From positions 1-62,835 of the forward strand of contig JBBSOW010000006.1 of the NCBI GenBank assembly GCA_038259365.1: a stretch of 62,835 nt of DNA, in the 5' to 3' direction. Source of the DNA: JBBSOW01 sp038259365. GTDB lineage: Bacteria; Actinomycetota; Actinomycetes; Propionibacteriales; Propionibacteriaceae. The position numbers and the translations under genes were made by a program. Positions 54,992 through 62,835 of this stretch are shown one piece after another (the first letter of the stretch is position 1; each line of letters begins with the position of its first letter). The notes beneath the pieces were generated by a model. That model was not told where the DNA came from. It made no database searches and saw nothing but the letters and a program-made list of their open reading frames with translations.

Positions 54992-56338
54992 TCAGGACAC
55001 CCCAGGCGGTTCGACGGCCTCCGGCACCAGATCCACCTCTGGCTCCGTGGCGGACTCCCACTTGGGCCGGACGAGAACGGTCACAATGTAAAGACCCAAA
55101 CCGATGAGTCCCATGATGAGCCAGGCCCACACGAGCGTATGACCATGGCTCTGGTCCGATGTCCCTTCGGCGCCGAAGAAGAAGCCGCCGAAGATGGGCG
55201 CCACACCGGCCCCGATGAGGGCGAAGATCGACACGACGCTGTATACCCCCGAATAGTCCTTCTCGCCGAAGAGCTTGCTGGCGAGGTAGGCAGGAGTGAC
55301 GGTGACCATCGTGGCTCCGAAGCCGTGCAGGAGGGCGAACATGACGGCGTTGAAGGGCACGGCGGGATTCAGCATGAAGAAGAACTGCATCGCGTTGGCC
55401 AGGGCCACGATGACGATGGCCAGCATCAGTTTCAGTTTGTCGAACAAGACACCGGTGACGAACTTGCCGAGCATGATGAAAAGGCCGAGGCTGCCGAGGA
55501 CGAAGCCGATCAGGGCCTGCGAAGAGCCCAACACTCCGAGCAGCGGCACCAGGTTGGAGATCATGCCGTTGACCGAGACGCCACTGAAGATGAGCGCGGC
55601 CCCGAGAAACCAGAAGGCAGGGGACCGGTAGACCTGCCTCTGGGTCAGGCCGGGCCGCTCCCCCGGAGCGGCTCCCGCCATCTGCCGGACGGTGGCGTGC
55701 CCAAGCGCCTTGCGGCCTCGCTGCTCGGGGCGGTTGCGCAGCACCAGCACCGACAACGGTGCCAGCAGGATCACCTGAATCACGGCGAGGGCGATGTAGG
55801 TGCCCCGCCAGCCGAACTGGGGCAACAAGAAGAACTGGATGAGCGGCACGTAGATGAGGCTGCCCAGGCCCGACCCGGCGGTGGCGATACCGAGGGCGGT
55901 GCCGCGCTTCCTGACGAACCAGTTGGTGATCATCGTCGAGATGGGGATGGTCGTGGCGAAGACGATGGCCACGCCCTGCAGCAGCGCGGCGCCATAGATC
56001 CACCACACGTTCTGGGCGCCGGAGAGCACCAGGTTCGCGATGACCGCGGCACCGATCCCGATGGTGACGATCCAGCGGGCGTCCACCTTCTTCAACAGGT
56101 TCCCCACGAGCGGGGAGAACGGGATGGCGATGAAGGTGATGACGCTATAGGCGTAGGAGAACTCGCGGATCGAGATGCCCTGGAGTTCGGCGGTGACGGG
56201 CCCGGTGAACAACGAGAAGGAGTTGATGATGGTGCCAAAGATCGTGGCCATCAACAAGATGCTGACCCCGACGATGTACCAACCTGCAAAGAACCCCTCT
56301 GGCTTCTCGGGAGGTGCTGTGGTGGGGATAGTCGACAT
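54992..56338 (-). CDS. MFS transporter, OFA (oxalate/formate antiporter-like) family
   Basis: This 448-residue protein has about twelve membrane segments. Family signs: the N-terminal GWYIVGVSILLMATIFG, SYAYSVITFIAIPFSPLVG and FVRKRGTALGIATAGSGLGS (loop 2-3/4-5 type motifs). OFA members exchange small carboxylates. In this island it may import an acid or amide metabolite. The ATG at 56338 is the natural start. Confidence 0.87.
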   Translation of the reverse strand: MSTIPTTAPPEKPEGFFAGWYIVGVSILLMATIFGTIINSFSLFTGPVTAELQGISIREFSYAYSVITFIAIPFSPLVGNLLKKVDARWIVTIGIGAAVIANLVLSGAQNVWWIYGAALLQGVAIVFATTIPISTMITNWFVRKRGTALGIATAGSGLGSLIYVPLIQFFLLPQFGWRGTYIALAVIQVILLAPLSVLVLRNRPEQRGRKALGHATVRQMAGAAPGERPGLTQRQVYRSPAFWFLGAALIFSGVSVNGMISNLVPLLGVLGSSQALIGFVLGSLGLFIMLGKFVTGVLFDKLKLMLAIVIVALANAMQFFFMLNPAVPFNAVMFALLHGFGATMVTVTPAYLASKLFGEKDYSGVYSVVSIFALIGAGVAPIFGGFFFGAEGTSDQSHGHTLVWAWLIMGLIGLGLYIVTVLVRPKWESATEPEVDLVPEAVEPPGVS

Positions 56339-56552
56339 TGACGGACCCTTCTGGTGCCATTTGGGCCCACAACGGGCCGACGCGTTGGAACACACGCGCC
56401 TGGTTTAGAGCGTGCTAGCAACCTAATCCCGCTGTTCGAGCCCCGACCCCCCACGCGAGAAAGCTGCATTCACCGCCCCCTTCGGCACCACATCGAACAC
56501 ATAGCCCTACCTCCGACGGCGAATCTGCTCCCGCCCCCACTACTGTGAAACC

Positions 56553-57281
56553 ATGTCCACCGACCTGCCGAACCCCTCGACTACGGATCTCCACGACGAA
56601 CTCTCCAGGGCGACCTCGGCTCTGCTCGGGGCGACGATGGGCCTGAGCGACGAGCAGTGGCGCGAGCCCAGCCTCCTTCCGGGTTGGACACGAGGACACG
56701 TCGGCGCCCACCTGGCGCTCAACGCCGACGCGCTGCGTCGCGTCGTCGAGGGGGTGCTGAACAACGAACCGGTGCCGATGTACGGATCGGCGGCGATCCG
56801 CGACCACGACATCGAGCAGAGCGCCGCGAAGCCCGGCTTGGAACTCCAGACGGATCTCGACACCACGGCCACCCAGTTCGCCAACACGATCGACGGCCGC
56901 AACGAGGACGAGCGACATCTGCTGGTCGAGTTGCGCAACGGGTTAGAGCTACCCCTGGGCAAGGTGGCGATCAACCGGCTCTCCGAGGTGGTCCTCCACC
57001 ACGTCGATCTCGGCACCGGCTTCTCCCTCGCCGACGCCAGCGAAGCCTCGCTCGACTGGCTGTTGCAGTTCTGGGCCTTTCGGCTCCACCGGCGCGAGGA
57101 TTTCCCCGCGCTGCTGCTGGACACCGGGGAGCGCGAATACGAGATCGGTAGCCGCGGCTGGGGTACCGACTATCGCCGACTCTCCGGCACGTCGTTGCAG
57201 TTGCTGGGCTGGATCACCGGCCGCTCCGACGGCGGTGAGATTGACGGGGCCGCGGAGATCCACCTGCCGCCCCTGGCCTAG
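56553..57281 (+). CDS. Mycothiol-dependent maleylpyruvate isomerase-family protein
   Basis: This 242-residue DinB-like four-helix protein of the MDMPI family has LLPGWTRGHVGAHLALNADALRR with the conserved metal-binding His, and VVLHHVDLGTGFS with the second His. The usual C-terminal domain follows. Members use mycothiol as cofactor. It stands 23 bases before an MBL hydrolase gene, an association seen near uvrA in many actinobacteria. The actual substrate is unknown. Confidence 0.87.
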   Translation: MSTDLPNPSTTDLHDELSRATSALLGATMGLSDEQWREPSLLPGWTRGHVGAHLALNADALRRVVEGVLNNEPVPMYGSAAIRDHDIEQSAAKPGLELQTDLDTTATQFANTIDGRNEDERHLLVELRNGLELPLGKVAINRLSEVVLHHVDLGTGFSLADASEASLDWLLQFWAFRLHRREDFPALLLDTGEREYEIGSRGWGTDYRRLSGTSLQLLGWITGRSDGGEIDGAAEIHLPPLA

Positions 57282-57304
57282 CTCAGACGTGAGAGCCTGG
57301 GGTT

Positions 57305-58006
57305 ATGGGAACTGACGCAGCTGCCTTTCACGTCGAGCCTGGGGGGGATCCGACCGAAATCGACCTCGGTGACGGCACCACCGCGCGCAAGCTTTCGGTG
57401 GGCCCCATGGACAACAACGCCTACCTGCTCACCCGCGGCGGGCAGCCGGCGCTGTTGATCGACGCGGCCGCCGAGCCGCAGCGGCTGCGGACCCTCGTCG
57501 GCGACCGCGAGGTGGGCGTCATCGTCACCACCCACCAGCATCACGATCACGTCGGCGCGCTCGCCGAGCTGGCCGAGCAGACCGGCGCCGAGGTCGTGTG
57601 TGGGGAGCCGGACAAGGCGGGCATCGCCCGGCAGACCGGGGTGAGATGCGATCCCGTGTGGACCGGCGACGTCGTCCACACCGATACGTCGACTGCCGAC
57701 GAGTTGGGCCCCGTCCAGATCCGGCTCGAGGTCATCGGGCTTGTCGGCCACACCCCCGGCTCGATCGCTCTCGCCTATTCCACCGACGACGGTCCGACCC
57801 ACCTCTTCACCGGTGATTCGCTATTCCCCGGAGGCCCCGGCAACACCGCAGGACGGGACGACTTCACCTCGCTCCTGGACGATCTCGAGCAGCGGGTCTT
57901 CGATGTCTACGACGACGAGACCCTCGTGCATCCGGGCCATGGCGATAGCACTACGCTCGGCGCCCAGCGGCCGCACCTACCGACGTGGCGCTCGCGCGGC
58001 TGGTAG
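57305..58006 (+). CDS. Metallo-beta-lactamase-fold hydrolase
   Basis: This 233-residue MBL-fold protein has the metal motif THQHHDHVG, GHTPGSIAL, FTGDSLFPGGPGN and HPGHGD. This is the glyoxalase II-like subgroup (homologous to the uvrA-linked Rv1637c type). It could hydrolyse a mycothiol thioester made or handled by the neighbouring isomerase-family protein; that link is inferred. Confidence 0.88.
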   Translation: MGTDAAAFHVEPGGDPTEIDLGDGTTARKLSVGPMDNNAYLLTRGGQPALLIDAAAEPQRLRTLVGDREVGVIVTTHQHHDHVGALAELAEQTGAEVVCGEPDKAGIARQTGVRCDPVWTGDVVHTDTSTADELGPVQIRLEVIGLVGHTPGSIALAYSTDDGPTHLFTGDSLFPGGPGNTAGRDDFTSLLDDLEQRVFDVYDDETLVHPGHGDSTTLGAQRPHLPTWRSRGW

Positions 58007-58018
58007 GTCCCGCCCCGT

Positions 58019-59002
58019 CTAAGCCCGGAGCTTGTCCAACCGGGCCCGCAGCAGCCCGACCCGGTGCTGGTTGCCGTGCAGGTCGATGTAGCGCTGACCG
58101 AACACGGCCAGCAGGGCGTCGTCGAGGCGCCGCACGACCCCGGCGGGGAAACGGTAGCCCATCTTGGCGTCGATCGACTCGGCGTCCAGGGAGGCCAGCA
58201 GGCCCGCCAGTTCCTCCAGCGAGGTGATGCCCAACTCGAGGAGAAGCCCCGACATCCAGCCGTAATGATCGGCACGAGACCAGCTGGCGTCGGGGTACTG
58301 CTGGCCGACGAAGGTGGCCAGATCGCCCGGATCGATCCGAGGATCGCCGGCCGGGTCTTGGCCCTCCTCGGCACGGGGTTCCTCGGTGCTGAGCCCGGCC
58401 CGCAGGCGGGCGCGAATCGTGGAGAACTCGCGGTCGGCCAACTCCAGCAACCCCGCGGCGAGGGTGAAGCGGCGGTCCAGATCGGCGGCGTGCTCGGCGG
58501 GAATCGTCCCCTTGTAGCGGATGTCGTGCTCGAACTCGGCCCAGGCGTGCTGCAGCACGGTGCGCAACTGCACCGACGCGTCGTGCCGGACCGCCGGGCC
58601 GGATCGCGCCCCGGCCCGCACGAGTAGGTGGCGGCTGGAGTAGCCGAACCGTCCCGAGCTGGCCACCTCCTGGCCGAGGTCGCGATCGTCCAGCACGGTG
58701 AGCTCCTCCGCCAGCAGATCGGCCACCGCGGCGACATCGCTGTGCACGTAGGTGATGACCCGGAGCCCGATCTGGTCGGTGATGTCGGTCAGCGGGTCGG
58801 GGTAGAGCCGTTCGCCGTCGTGGCACCGCTCGGCCTTGGCGGCGAAGGAGGCCACGCTCTTGGTCCGCCCGGTCACGCTCAGATAGTTGATACCCGCGTC
58901 GTCGAGCAAGGAGGTGATCAACGCACGATAGTCCTCGGTGGCGGCGTTGAGGTCTGGGCGCAACGCGTCGTAGGCGTTGACCGCGGCTCGCACGGAGGTC
59001 AT
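58019..59002 (-). CDS. RelA/SpoT-domain GTP pyrophosphokinase
   Basis: This protein of about 327 residues has a single RelA/SpoT synthetase domain in its first half (INYLSVTGRTKSVASFAAKA, LTDITDQIGLRVITYV, VQLRTVLQHAWAEFEHDI) and a helical C-terminal half. There is no HD hydrolase domain, so it is a small-alarmone-synthetase type protein expected to make (p)ppGpp. The start is uncertain: ATG 59002 or ATG 59032 (ten residues more); neither has a strong ribosome site. Confidence 0.87.
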   Translation of the reverse strand: MTSVRAAVNAYDALRPDLNAATEDYRALITSLLDDAGINYLSVTGRTKSVASFAAKAERCHDGERLYPDPLTDITDQIGLRVITYVHSDVAAVADLLAEELTVLDDRDLGQEVASSGRFGYSSRHLLVRAGARSGPAVRHDASVQLRTVLQHAWAEFEHDIRYKGTIPAEHAADLDRRFTLAAGLLELADREFSTIRARLRAGLSTEEPRAEEGQDPAGDPRIDPGDLATFVGQQYPDASWSRADHYGWMSGLLLELGITSLEELAGLLASLDAESIDAKMGYRFPAGVVRRLDDALLAVFGQRYIDLHGNQHRVGLLRARLDKLRA

Positions 59003-59115
59003 GGACACTACTGTGCCCGATCGCTGTGACATCGGATCGCCAGACGCCCCGAAATGGCCACCGCTCCCGCGCCGCCGGGTGAATCCGGCCACCACGGACT
59101 GCTCAGTTCCCGGGG

Positions 59116-60000
59116 TCAGCCGAGACCGGTGATCTTGCCCAGCAGGTGCACCCGATCGCCGGTCGTCGAGGTGACGGCGAACGATCGATCGGGGCGCTGA
59201 TCGGCGCGCAGAGCGACCGTGGCCGGCAACAAGATCGGTTTTTTGAACGCGACCTCGACGCGGTAGCCCTGCGGCAGGCGCCCCTCGAAGGCCGCGAGCG
59301 CGCGGGCGTGGCTCCACATGCCGTGCGCGATCGCGCGCGGAAAGCCGAAGGCCTTGGCGGTGGCGGCGCTGAGGTGAATGGGGTTGGCGTCGCCGCTGAC
59401 CGCGGCGTAGCGCCTGCCCAGGTCGGCGCCGAGCTGCCACCGAGCCCAGGTCGTGAGCGCGCCCGGGTTAACCCGCCCTGCCGCGCTGGGTGCGTCATCC
59501 GAGGTCTCGGAGCGCTCCCCCTTCGCGAGGTAGCTGCTCACCCCGCTCCAGACGGTTTCGCCGTCGACGCGGGCGCTCGTGGCGAGATCGACGACGGTGC
59601 CCCTGCGGTGCGGCCGGGTCTCGCCGACGCCGGCCGAGAGCGTCAGCCCTTCGCTGCTCAGCACCGGCCGGTGCAGCGTCATCGCGTTCGCGATGTGCAC
59701 GAGCCCCAGCAGCGGGTAGCCGAACCCCGGGGAGGCCATGACGGCGGTCTGCAGCGGGAAGGTCAGCACGTGCAGCCAACTCGCCGGCACGGTGTCGGTC
59801 AGCCGGGAGCCGCACAGCCGTTGGTAGCCGGCCAGCCGCGACAGGTCTTGCTCGACATCTCGCACCTCCACGGCTCGCACGTTCGGCACGGGCGCGGGCC
59901 CCGACGGACGGTAGAACAGGCCCCGCACCACCGCCCCGGCCAGCTTCGGGCCGAGCCTGGGCATCGCGCCCAGGACGGTCACCTTCGCGGGTTCGCCCAC
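59116..60000 (-). CDS. MaoC-like 3-hydroxyacyl-thioester dehydratase
   Basis: This 294-residue double hot-dog dehydratase has the hydratase-2 motif in SGDANPIHLSAATAKAFGFP followed by AIAHGMW. It matches the HtdX/Rv0241c type and follows fabG4- and fadA2-like genes exactly as in mycobacteria. It hydrates or dehydrates acyl thioesters in fatty-acid metabolism. GTG start, two bases after the reductase stop. Confidence 0.9.
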   Translation of the reverse strand: MGEPAKVTVLGAMPRLGPKLAGAVVRGLFYRPSGPAPVPNVRAVEVRDVEQDLSRLAGYQRLCGSRLTDTVPASWLHVLTFPLQTAVMASPGFGYPLLGLVHIANAMTLHRPVLSSEGLTLSAGVGETRPHRRGTVVDLATSARVDGETVWSGVSSYLAKGERSETSDDAPSAAGRVNPGALTTWARWQLGADLGRRYAAVSGDANPIHLSAATAKAFGFPRAIAHGMWSHARALAAFEGRLPQGYRVEVAFKKPILLPATVALRADQRPDRSFAVTSTTGDRVHLLGKITGLG

Positions 60001-60002
60001 GG

Positions 60003-61406
60003 CTAGGCCCCCAGCTCGCTTTGGCCGCAGACGCGCAGCACCTGGCCGGTGATCGCGGCGCTCGCCGGCTCGGCGAAGAACGCGATGGTCTCGGCGACAT
60101 CGACGGGCAGCCCGCCCTGGTTCAGGCTGTTGATGCGCCTGCCGATCTCCCTGGTGGCCAGCGGGATCTTGCTCGTCATCTCGGTCTCGATGAAGCCCGG
60201 GGCGACGGCGTTCACGGTGATCCGGCGTTCGGCCAGCCGAGGCGCCAGCGAGCGCACGAGCCCGACGACGCCGGCCTTGCTGGCGGCGTAGTTCGCCTGC
60301 CCGCGGTTGCCCGCGATGCCGCTGGTGGAGGCCACCGAGACGATCCGGCCCCCGTCGGCCAGGCCGCCCTCGGTGTTCTCGTCGAGCAGCACGGCGTTGA
60401 TGGCCAGCTGGGACTTGAGGTTGACCTCGAGCACGCTCGCCCAGCGTTCCTCGTCGGTGTTGGCCAGGAGCTTGTCGCGGGTGATGCCGGCGTTGTGCAC
60501 GATGGCGTAGAGCTTGGCCTCGGCCCCGTAGCGCTGGGCCACGAACTCGGCGATCCGTTCCCCGGCGCGCTCGCCGGTGATGTCGAGTTGAAGCGCCTGC
60601 GCACCGCACTCGTTGGCGACCTCGACCAACGCCTCCCCCGCCGCGGGGACGTCGAGGGCGATGACGCGCGCCCCGTGCCCGGCGAAGGCCTTCGCGATGG
60701 CCGCCCCGATGCCGCGGGCGGCTCCGGTGACCACGACGATGTTGCCGTCGGCGGCGAACGGCGTGGTCACCTGCGCGGGCACGGATTCGCAGCTGCCCAC
60801 CACGATCGGCTGGCCGTCGACGTAGGCCGAACGACCCGAGAGCAGGAACGCCAGCGTCGAGGCGACGTCGGCGGCGCTGCTATCGGCCACGCGGATCAGG
60901 TTGGCCGTCGCCCCGAAGCGCAACTCCTTGGCCACGCTGCGGACGATGCCTTCGAGCCCCTGCTGCGCGGCGGCGGCCTCGACGTGGTCGAGGCGGGGGG
61001 GATCGACCCCGAGCACGATGAGGCGTCCGCTCTTGGCGAGCTTGCGCAGCACGGGCCGGATGAGCTGGCGCACCTGTTCGAGGTCGTCGACGCCGGCTAC
61101 CGTCGTGGCGTCGAGGACGAGCGCACCGACGTTGCCCGGGTAGCTCGGCGGCTGCCGATTTCCTTCTTCTCCGTTGCCGTTCGCCCGAGTTCGGTTCTCG
61201 GCCGTGTCGCGCAACGCCACGATGGGGTTCAGCCCGAGCAGCTCGAGGGTCTGCGCGGCCAGCTCACCACCGGTCGAGCCGAGCGCGATCTCGCCAGTGG
61301 GCAGCGCGGCACCGCGCCGCAGGGTGCTGGCCTGCGGTACGCCCAGCTTCCCGGCCACGGGGTTCTTGAGCAGGTTGCCGATCAGGTCATCGGGTAGCGA
61401 GAACAT
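60003..61406 (-). CDS. fabG4: FabG4-type high-molecular-weight 3-oxoacyl reductase
   Basis: This 467-residue protein has a non-catalytic N-terminal Rossmann-like domain (residues 1-210) and a C-terminal SDR domain (GNIVVVTGAARGIGAAIAKA, VHNAGITRD, VASTSGIAGNRGQ, and catalytic Tyr/Lys in ANYAASKAG). This is the mycobacterial FabG4 layout. It reduces 3-oxoacyl-CoA/ACP. Start shares a base with the thiolase stop. Confidence 0.92.
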   Translation of the reverse strand: MFSLPDDLIGNLLKNPVAGKLGVPQASTLRRGAALPTGEIALGSTGGELAAQTLELLGLNPIVALRDTAENRTRANGNGEEGNRQPPSYPGNVGALVLDATTVAGVDDLEQVRQLIRPVLRKLAKSGRLIVLGVDPPRLDHVEAAAAQQGLEGIVRSVAKELRFGATANLIRVADSSAADVASTLAFLLSGRSAYVDGQPIVVGSCESVPAQVTTPFAADGNIVVVTGAARGIGAAIAKAFAGHGARVIALDVPAAGEALVEVANECGAQALQLDITGERAGERIAEFVAQRYGAEAKLYAIVHNAGITRDKLLANTDEERWASVLEVNLKSQLAINAVLLDENTEGGLADGGRIVSVASTSGIAGNRGQANYAASKAGVVGLVRSLAPRLAERRITVNAVAPGFIETEMTSKIPLATREIGRRINSLNQGGLPVDVAETIAFFAEPASAAITGQVLRVCGQSELGA

Positions 61407-62716
61407 CAGATTCCTTCCAGGATGGCGACGACGCCGAGGCCACCGGCCGCGCACACCGAGACCAGGCCACGCGAGCCGGAACCGTGGCGGGACAGCGTCT
61501 TGGCCAAGGTGGCAACGATGCGTCCGCCGGTGGCGGCGAACGGGTGCCCCGCGGCGAGCGAGGAGCCGTGCACGTTGAGCTTGGAACGGTCGATCTCCCC
61601 GAGCGGGGAGGACAGGCCGAGCCGGTTGGCGCAGAAGGCGGCGGATTCCCACGCCGAGAGCGCGGAGAGCACGGTGGCGGCGAAGGCCTCGTGGATCTCG
61701 TAGTAGTCGAAGTCCTGCAGGGTCATGCCTTGACGCTCCAGCAGTCGCGGGACGGCGTAGACCGGGGCCATCAGCAGGCCCTCGTCGCCGGAGACGAAAT
61801 CGACCGCGGCCACCTCGGCGTCGACGAAGCGGGCGAGCCGGGGCAGGTTGCGCTCGGTGGCCCACTCCTCGTCGGCCAGCAGCACCGTGGCGGCGCCGTC
61901 GGAGAGCGGGGTCGAGTTGCCGGCCGTCATCGTGGCCTCGCCACCCAATCCCTTGCCGAAGACCGGCTTCAGCTTGGCCAGCTTCTCCACCGAGGTGTCG
62001 GCGCGCAGGCCCTGATCGCGGTTCCGCCCGAGGAAGGGGGTGACCAGGTCGTCGAAGAAGCCGGCATCCCAGGCGGCGGCGAGGTTGTGGTGGCTGGCCG
62101 CGGCCAGCTCGTCCTGGGCCTCCCGGGTGATGCTCCACTTGTTGGTCGTGATGGCTTGATGCTCACCCATCGACAGGCCGGTGCGTGGCTCGTTCACGTT
62201 CGGCGGGTTCGGCGCCAGATCGGCCGGGCGCAGGGTGGAGAACGCCTTGAGCTTCTCGGTGGTGGTCTTGGCGCGGCTGGCCCGCAACAGGGCCTTGCGC
62301 AGCCCCTCGCTGACGGCGATGGGGGCGTCGCTGGAGCTGTCCACGCCGCCAGCGATGCCGCAATGGATCTGGCCGGCGTTGATCTTGTTCGCCACCTGGA
62401 TGAGGGCCTCGACGCCGGTGCCGCAAGCCTGCTGGACGTCGTTGGCCGGCGTCGTCGGATCCAGGGCCGAGCCGAGGACGGCCTCGCGCGTGAGGTTGAA
62501 ATCGCGGGCGTGCTTGAGCACCGCTCCGGCGGCCACCTCTCCGACGCGCTCTCCGGCGAGCCCGAACCGGGCGACGAGCCCGTCCACGGCGGCGGTCAGC
62601 ATCGCCTGATTCGAGGCCTCGGCGTAGGCGCCGCCGGCCTTGCCGAACGGGATCCTGTTCCCACCGACGACGACGGCGGACTTCGTCTGCTGGCGGGCCT
62701 TGGATTGTGCGGACAT
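61406..62716 (-). CDS. Acetyl-CoA C-acyltransferase (thiolase)
   Basis: This 436-residue thiolase has the nucleophilic Cys in VQQACGTGVEAL, the YEIHEAFAATVL and GHPFAATGGR blocks, and the second catalytic Cys in SVCAAGGLG. It most resembles the FadA2/FadI branch. The thiolase-FabG4-MaoC operon can run fatty-acid synthesis-like or degradation steps. It is divergent from the gene entering at the right edge. Confidence 0.93.
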   Translation of the reverse strand: MSAQSKARQQTKSAVVVGGNRIPFGKAGGAYAEASNQAMLTAAVDGLVARFGLAGERVGEVAAGAVLKHARDFNLTREAVLGSALDPTTPANDVQQACGTGVEALIQVANKINAGQIHCGIAGGVDSSSDAPIAVSEGLRKALLRASRAKTTTEKLKAFSTLRPADLAPNPPNVNEPRTGLSMGEHQAITTNKWSITREAQDELAAASHHNLAAAWDAGFFDDLVTPFLGRNRDQGLRADTSVEKLAKLKPVFGKGLGGEATMTAGNSTPLSDGAATVLLADEEWATERNLPRLARFVDAEVAAVDFVSGDEGLLMAPVYAVPRLLERQGMTLQDFDYYEIHEAFAATVLSALSAWESAAFCANRLGLSSPLGEIDRSKLNVHGSSLAAGHPFAATGGRIVATLAKTLSRHGSGSRGLVSVCAAGGLGVVAILEGI

Positions 62717-62776
62717 GAGCAGCCTCCTGCGGATTCGAGCGAGATACCGGCGAGTAACCTGTGCCGATTGTATTGT

Positions 62777-62812
62777 GTACCCAGAGTAGCAGGTACAACC
62801 GGTACGGGGTAC
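62777..62812. promoter_or_regulatory. GTAC-repeat operator candidate in divergent promoter
   Basis: Four GTAC words at 62777, 62793, 62802 and 62809 lie in the 105-base region between the thiolase gene and the divergent gene at the edge. GTACC (62777-62781) and GGTAC (62792-62796) form an inverted repeat. The arrangement suits a TetR-type fatty-acid regulator site. TACTAT (62810-62815) could be the -10 of the plus-strand gene. Confidence 0.4.
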
Positions 62813-62821
62813 TATGGACGC

Positions 62822-62835
62822 ATGTCTACAACCCA
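62822..62835 (+). CDS. Start of a divergent gene (truncated by window end)
   Basis: An ATG at 62822 opens a frame (M-S-T-T) that runs off the window. A -10-like TACTAT ends seven bases upstream, so transcription could begin at the ATG (leaderless message). By analogy with the mycobacterial fabG4 locus it could be an acyl-CoA dehydrogenase or a regulator; 14 bases do not allow a call. Confidence 0.3.

Noticed and set aside
59003..59440. Longer N-terminus for the (p)ppGpp synthetase
   Set aside because: Beyond the ATG at 59032 the translated sequence is antisense to low-complexity DNA and shows no family similarity.

Overview
The window is high-GC actinobacterial chromosome. The gene orders are actinobacterial: sufR-sufB-sufD-sufC-sufS-sufU-sufT, tkt-tal-zwf-opcA-pgl, and uvrC-rapZ-yvcK-whiA-gap-pgk-tpiA-secG with rbpA nearby. 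A mycothiol-dependent-type enzyme and an OpcA protein agree with this. Much of 9.4-37.2 kb follows, in rearranged form, the order I recall for the Rv1420-Rv1466 block of Mycobacterium tuberculosis. A propionibacterial-type host is my guess; no rRNA or other strong taxonomic marker is present.

Layout. 1-1.2 kb: a C-terminal gene fragment and a dead ISL3-family transposase fragment. 1.2-7.7 kb: a sugar/sugar-acid ABC importer (lipoprotein plus two permeases, no ATPase) followed by galactonate catabolism (DgoD dehydratase, KDPGal/KDPG aldolase, PfkB-type KDG/KDGal kinase), with a frameshifted gluconokinase between them. 7.7-9.4 kb: a gene graveyard with remnants of uronate isomerase, a mannonate dehydratase and a DUF222/HNH protein. 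9.4-16.2 kb: the SUF Fe-S cluster operon, minus strand. 16.3-19.7 kb: an ABC exporter with heme A and heme O synthases. 19.8-26.8 kb: the pentose phosphate operon. 26.8-37.2 kb: SPFH/NfeD, RbpA, SecG, lower glycolysis, WhiA, YvcK, RapZ and UvrC, all minus strand. 37.3-39.8 kb: a membrane Ser/Thr kinase and a divergent Rieske lipoprotein.

40.3-45.6 kb is the most interesting part. It is a translationally coupled operon encoding a trypsin-like protein with a Cys/Thr-Arg/Ser repeat tail, an APH-type kinase, a HopA1-domain protein, a LanC-like cyclase and a siderophore-interacting-type flavoprotein. Kinase plus HopA1 plus LanC is the enzyme set needed to phosphorylate and eliminate Ser/Thr and then add Cys to form lanthionines. 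No separate precursor peptide is visible. The protease-like protein ends in five tandem units with one Ser/Thr placed 0-3 residues before each Cys, so I propose that its tail is the substrate.

45.6-48.7 kb: uvrA. 48.7-56.3 kb: an amide/amidohydrolase catabolic island with its own double-Lrp regulator, cupin and MFS transporter. 56.5-59.0 kb: a maleylpyruvate isomerase-family enzyme, an MBL hydrolase and a RelA/SpoT-domain (p)ppGpp synthetase. 59.1-62.7 kb: a MaoC dehydratase, FabG4-type reductase and thiolase operon, with the start of a divergent gene at the right edge. I saw no tRNA, rRNA, CRISPR array or intact insertion sequence.
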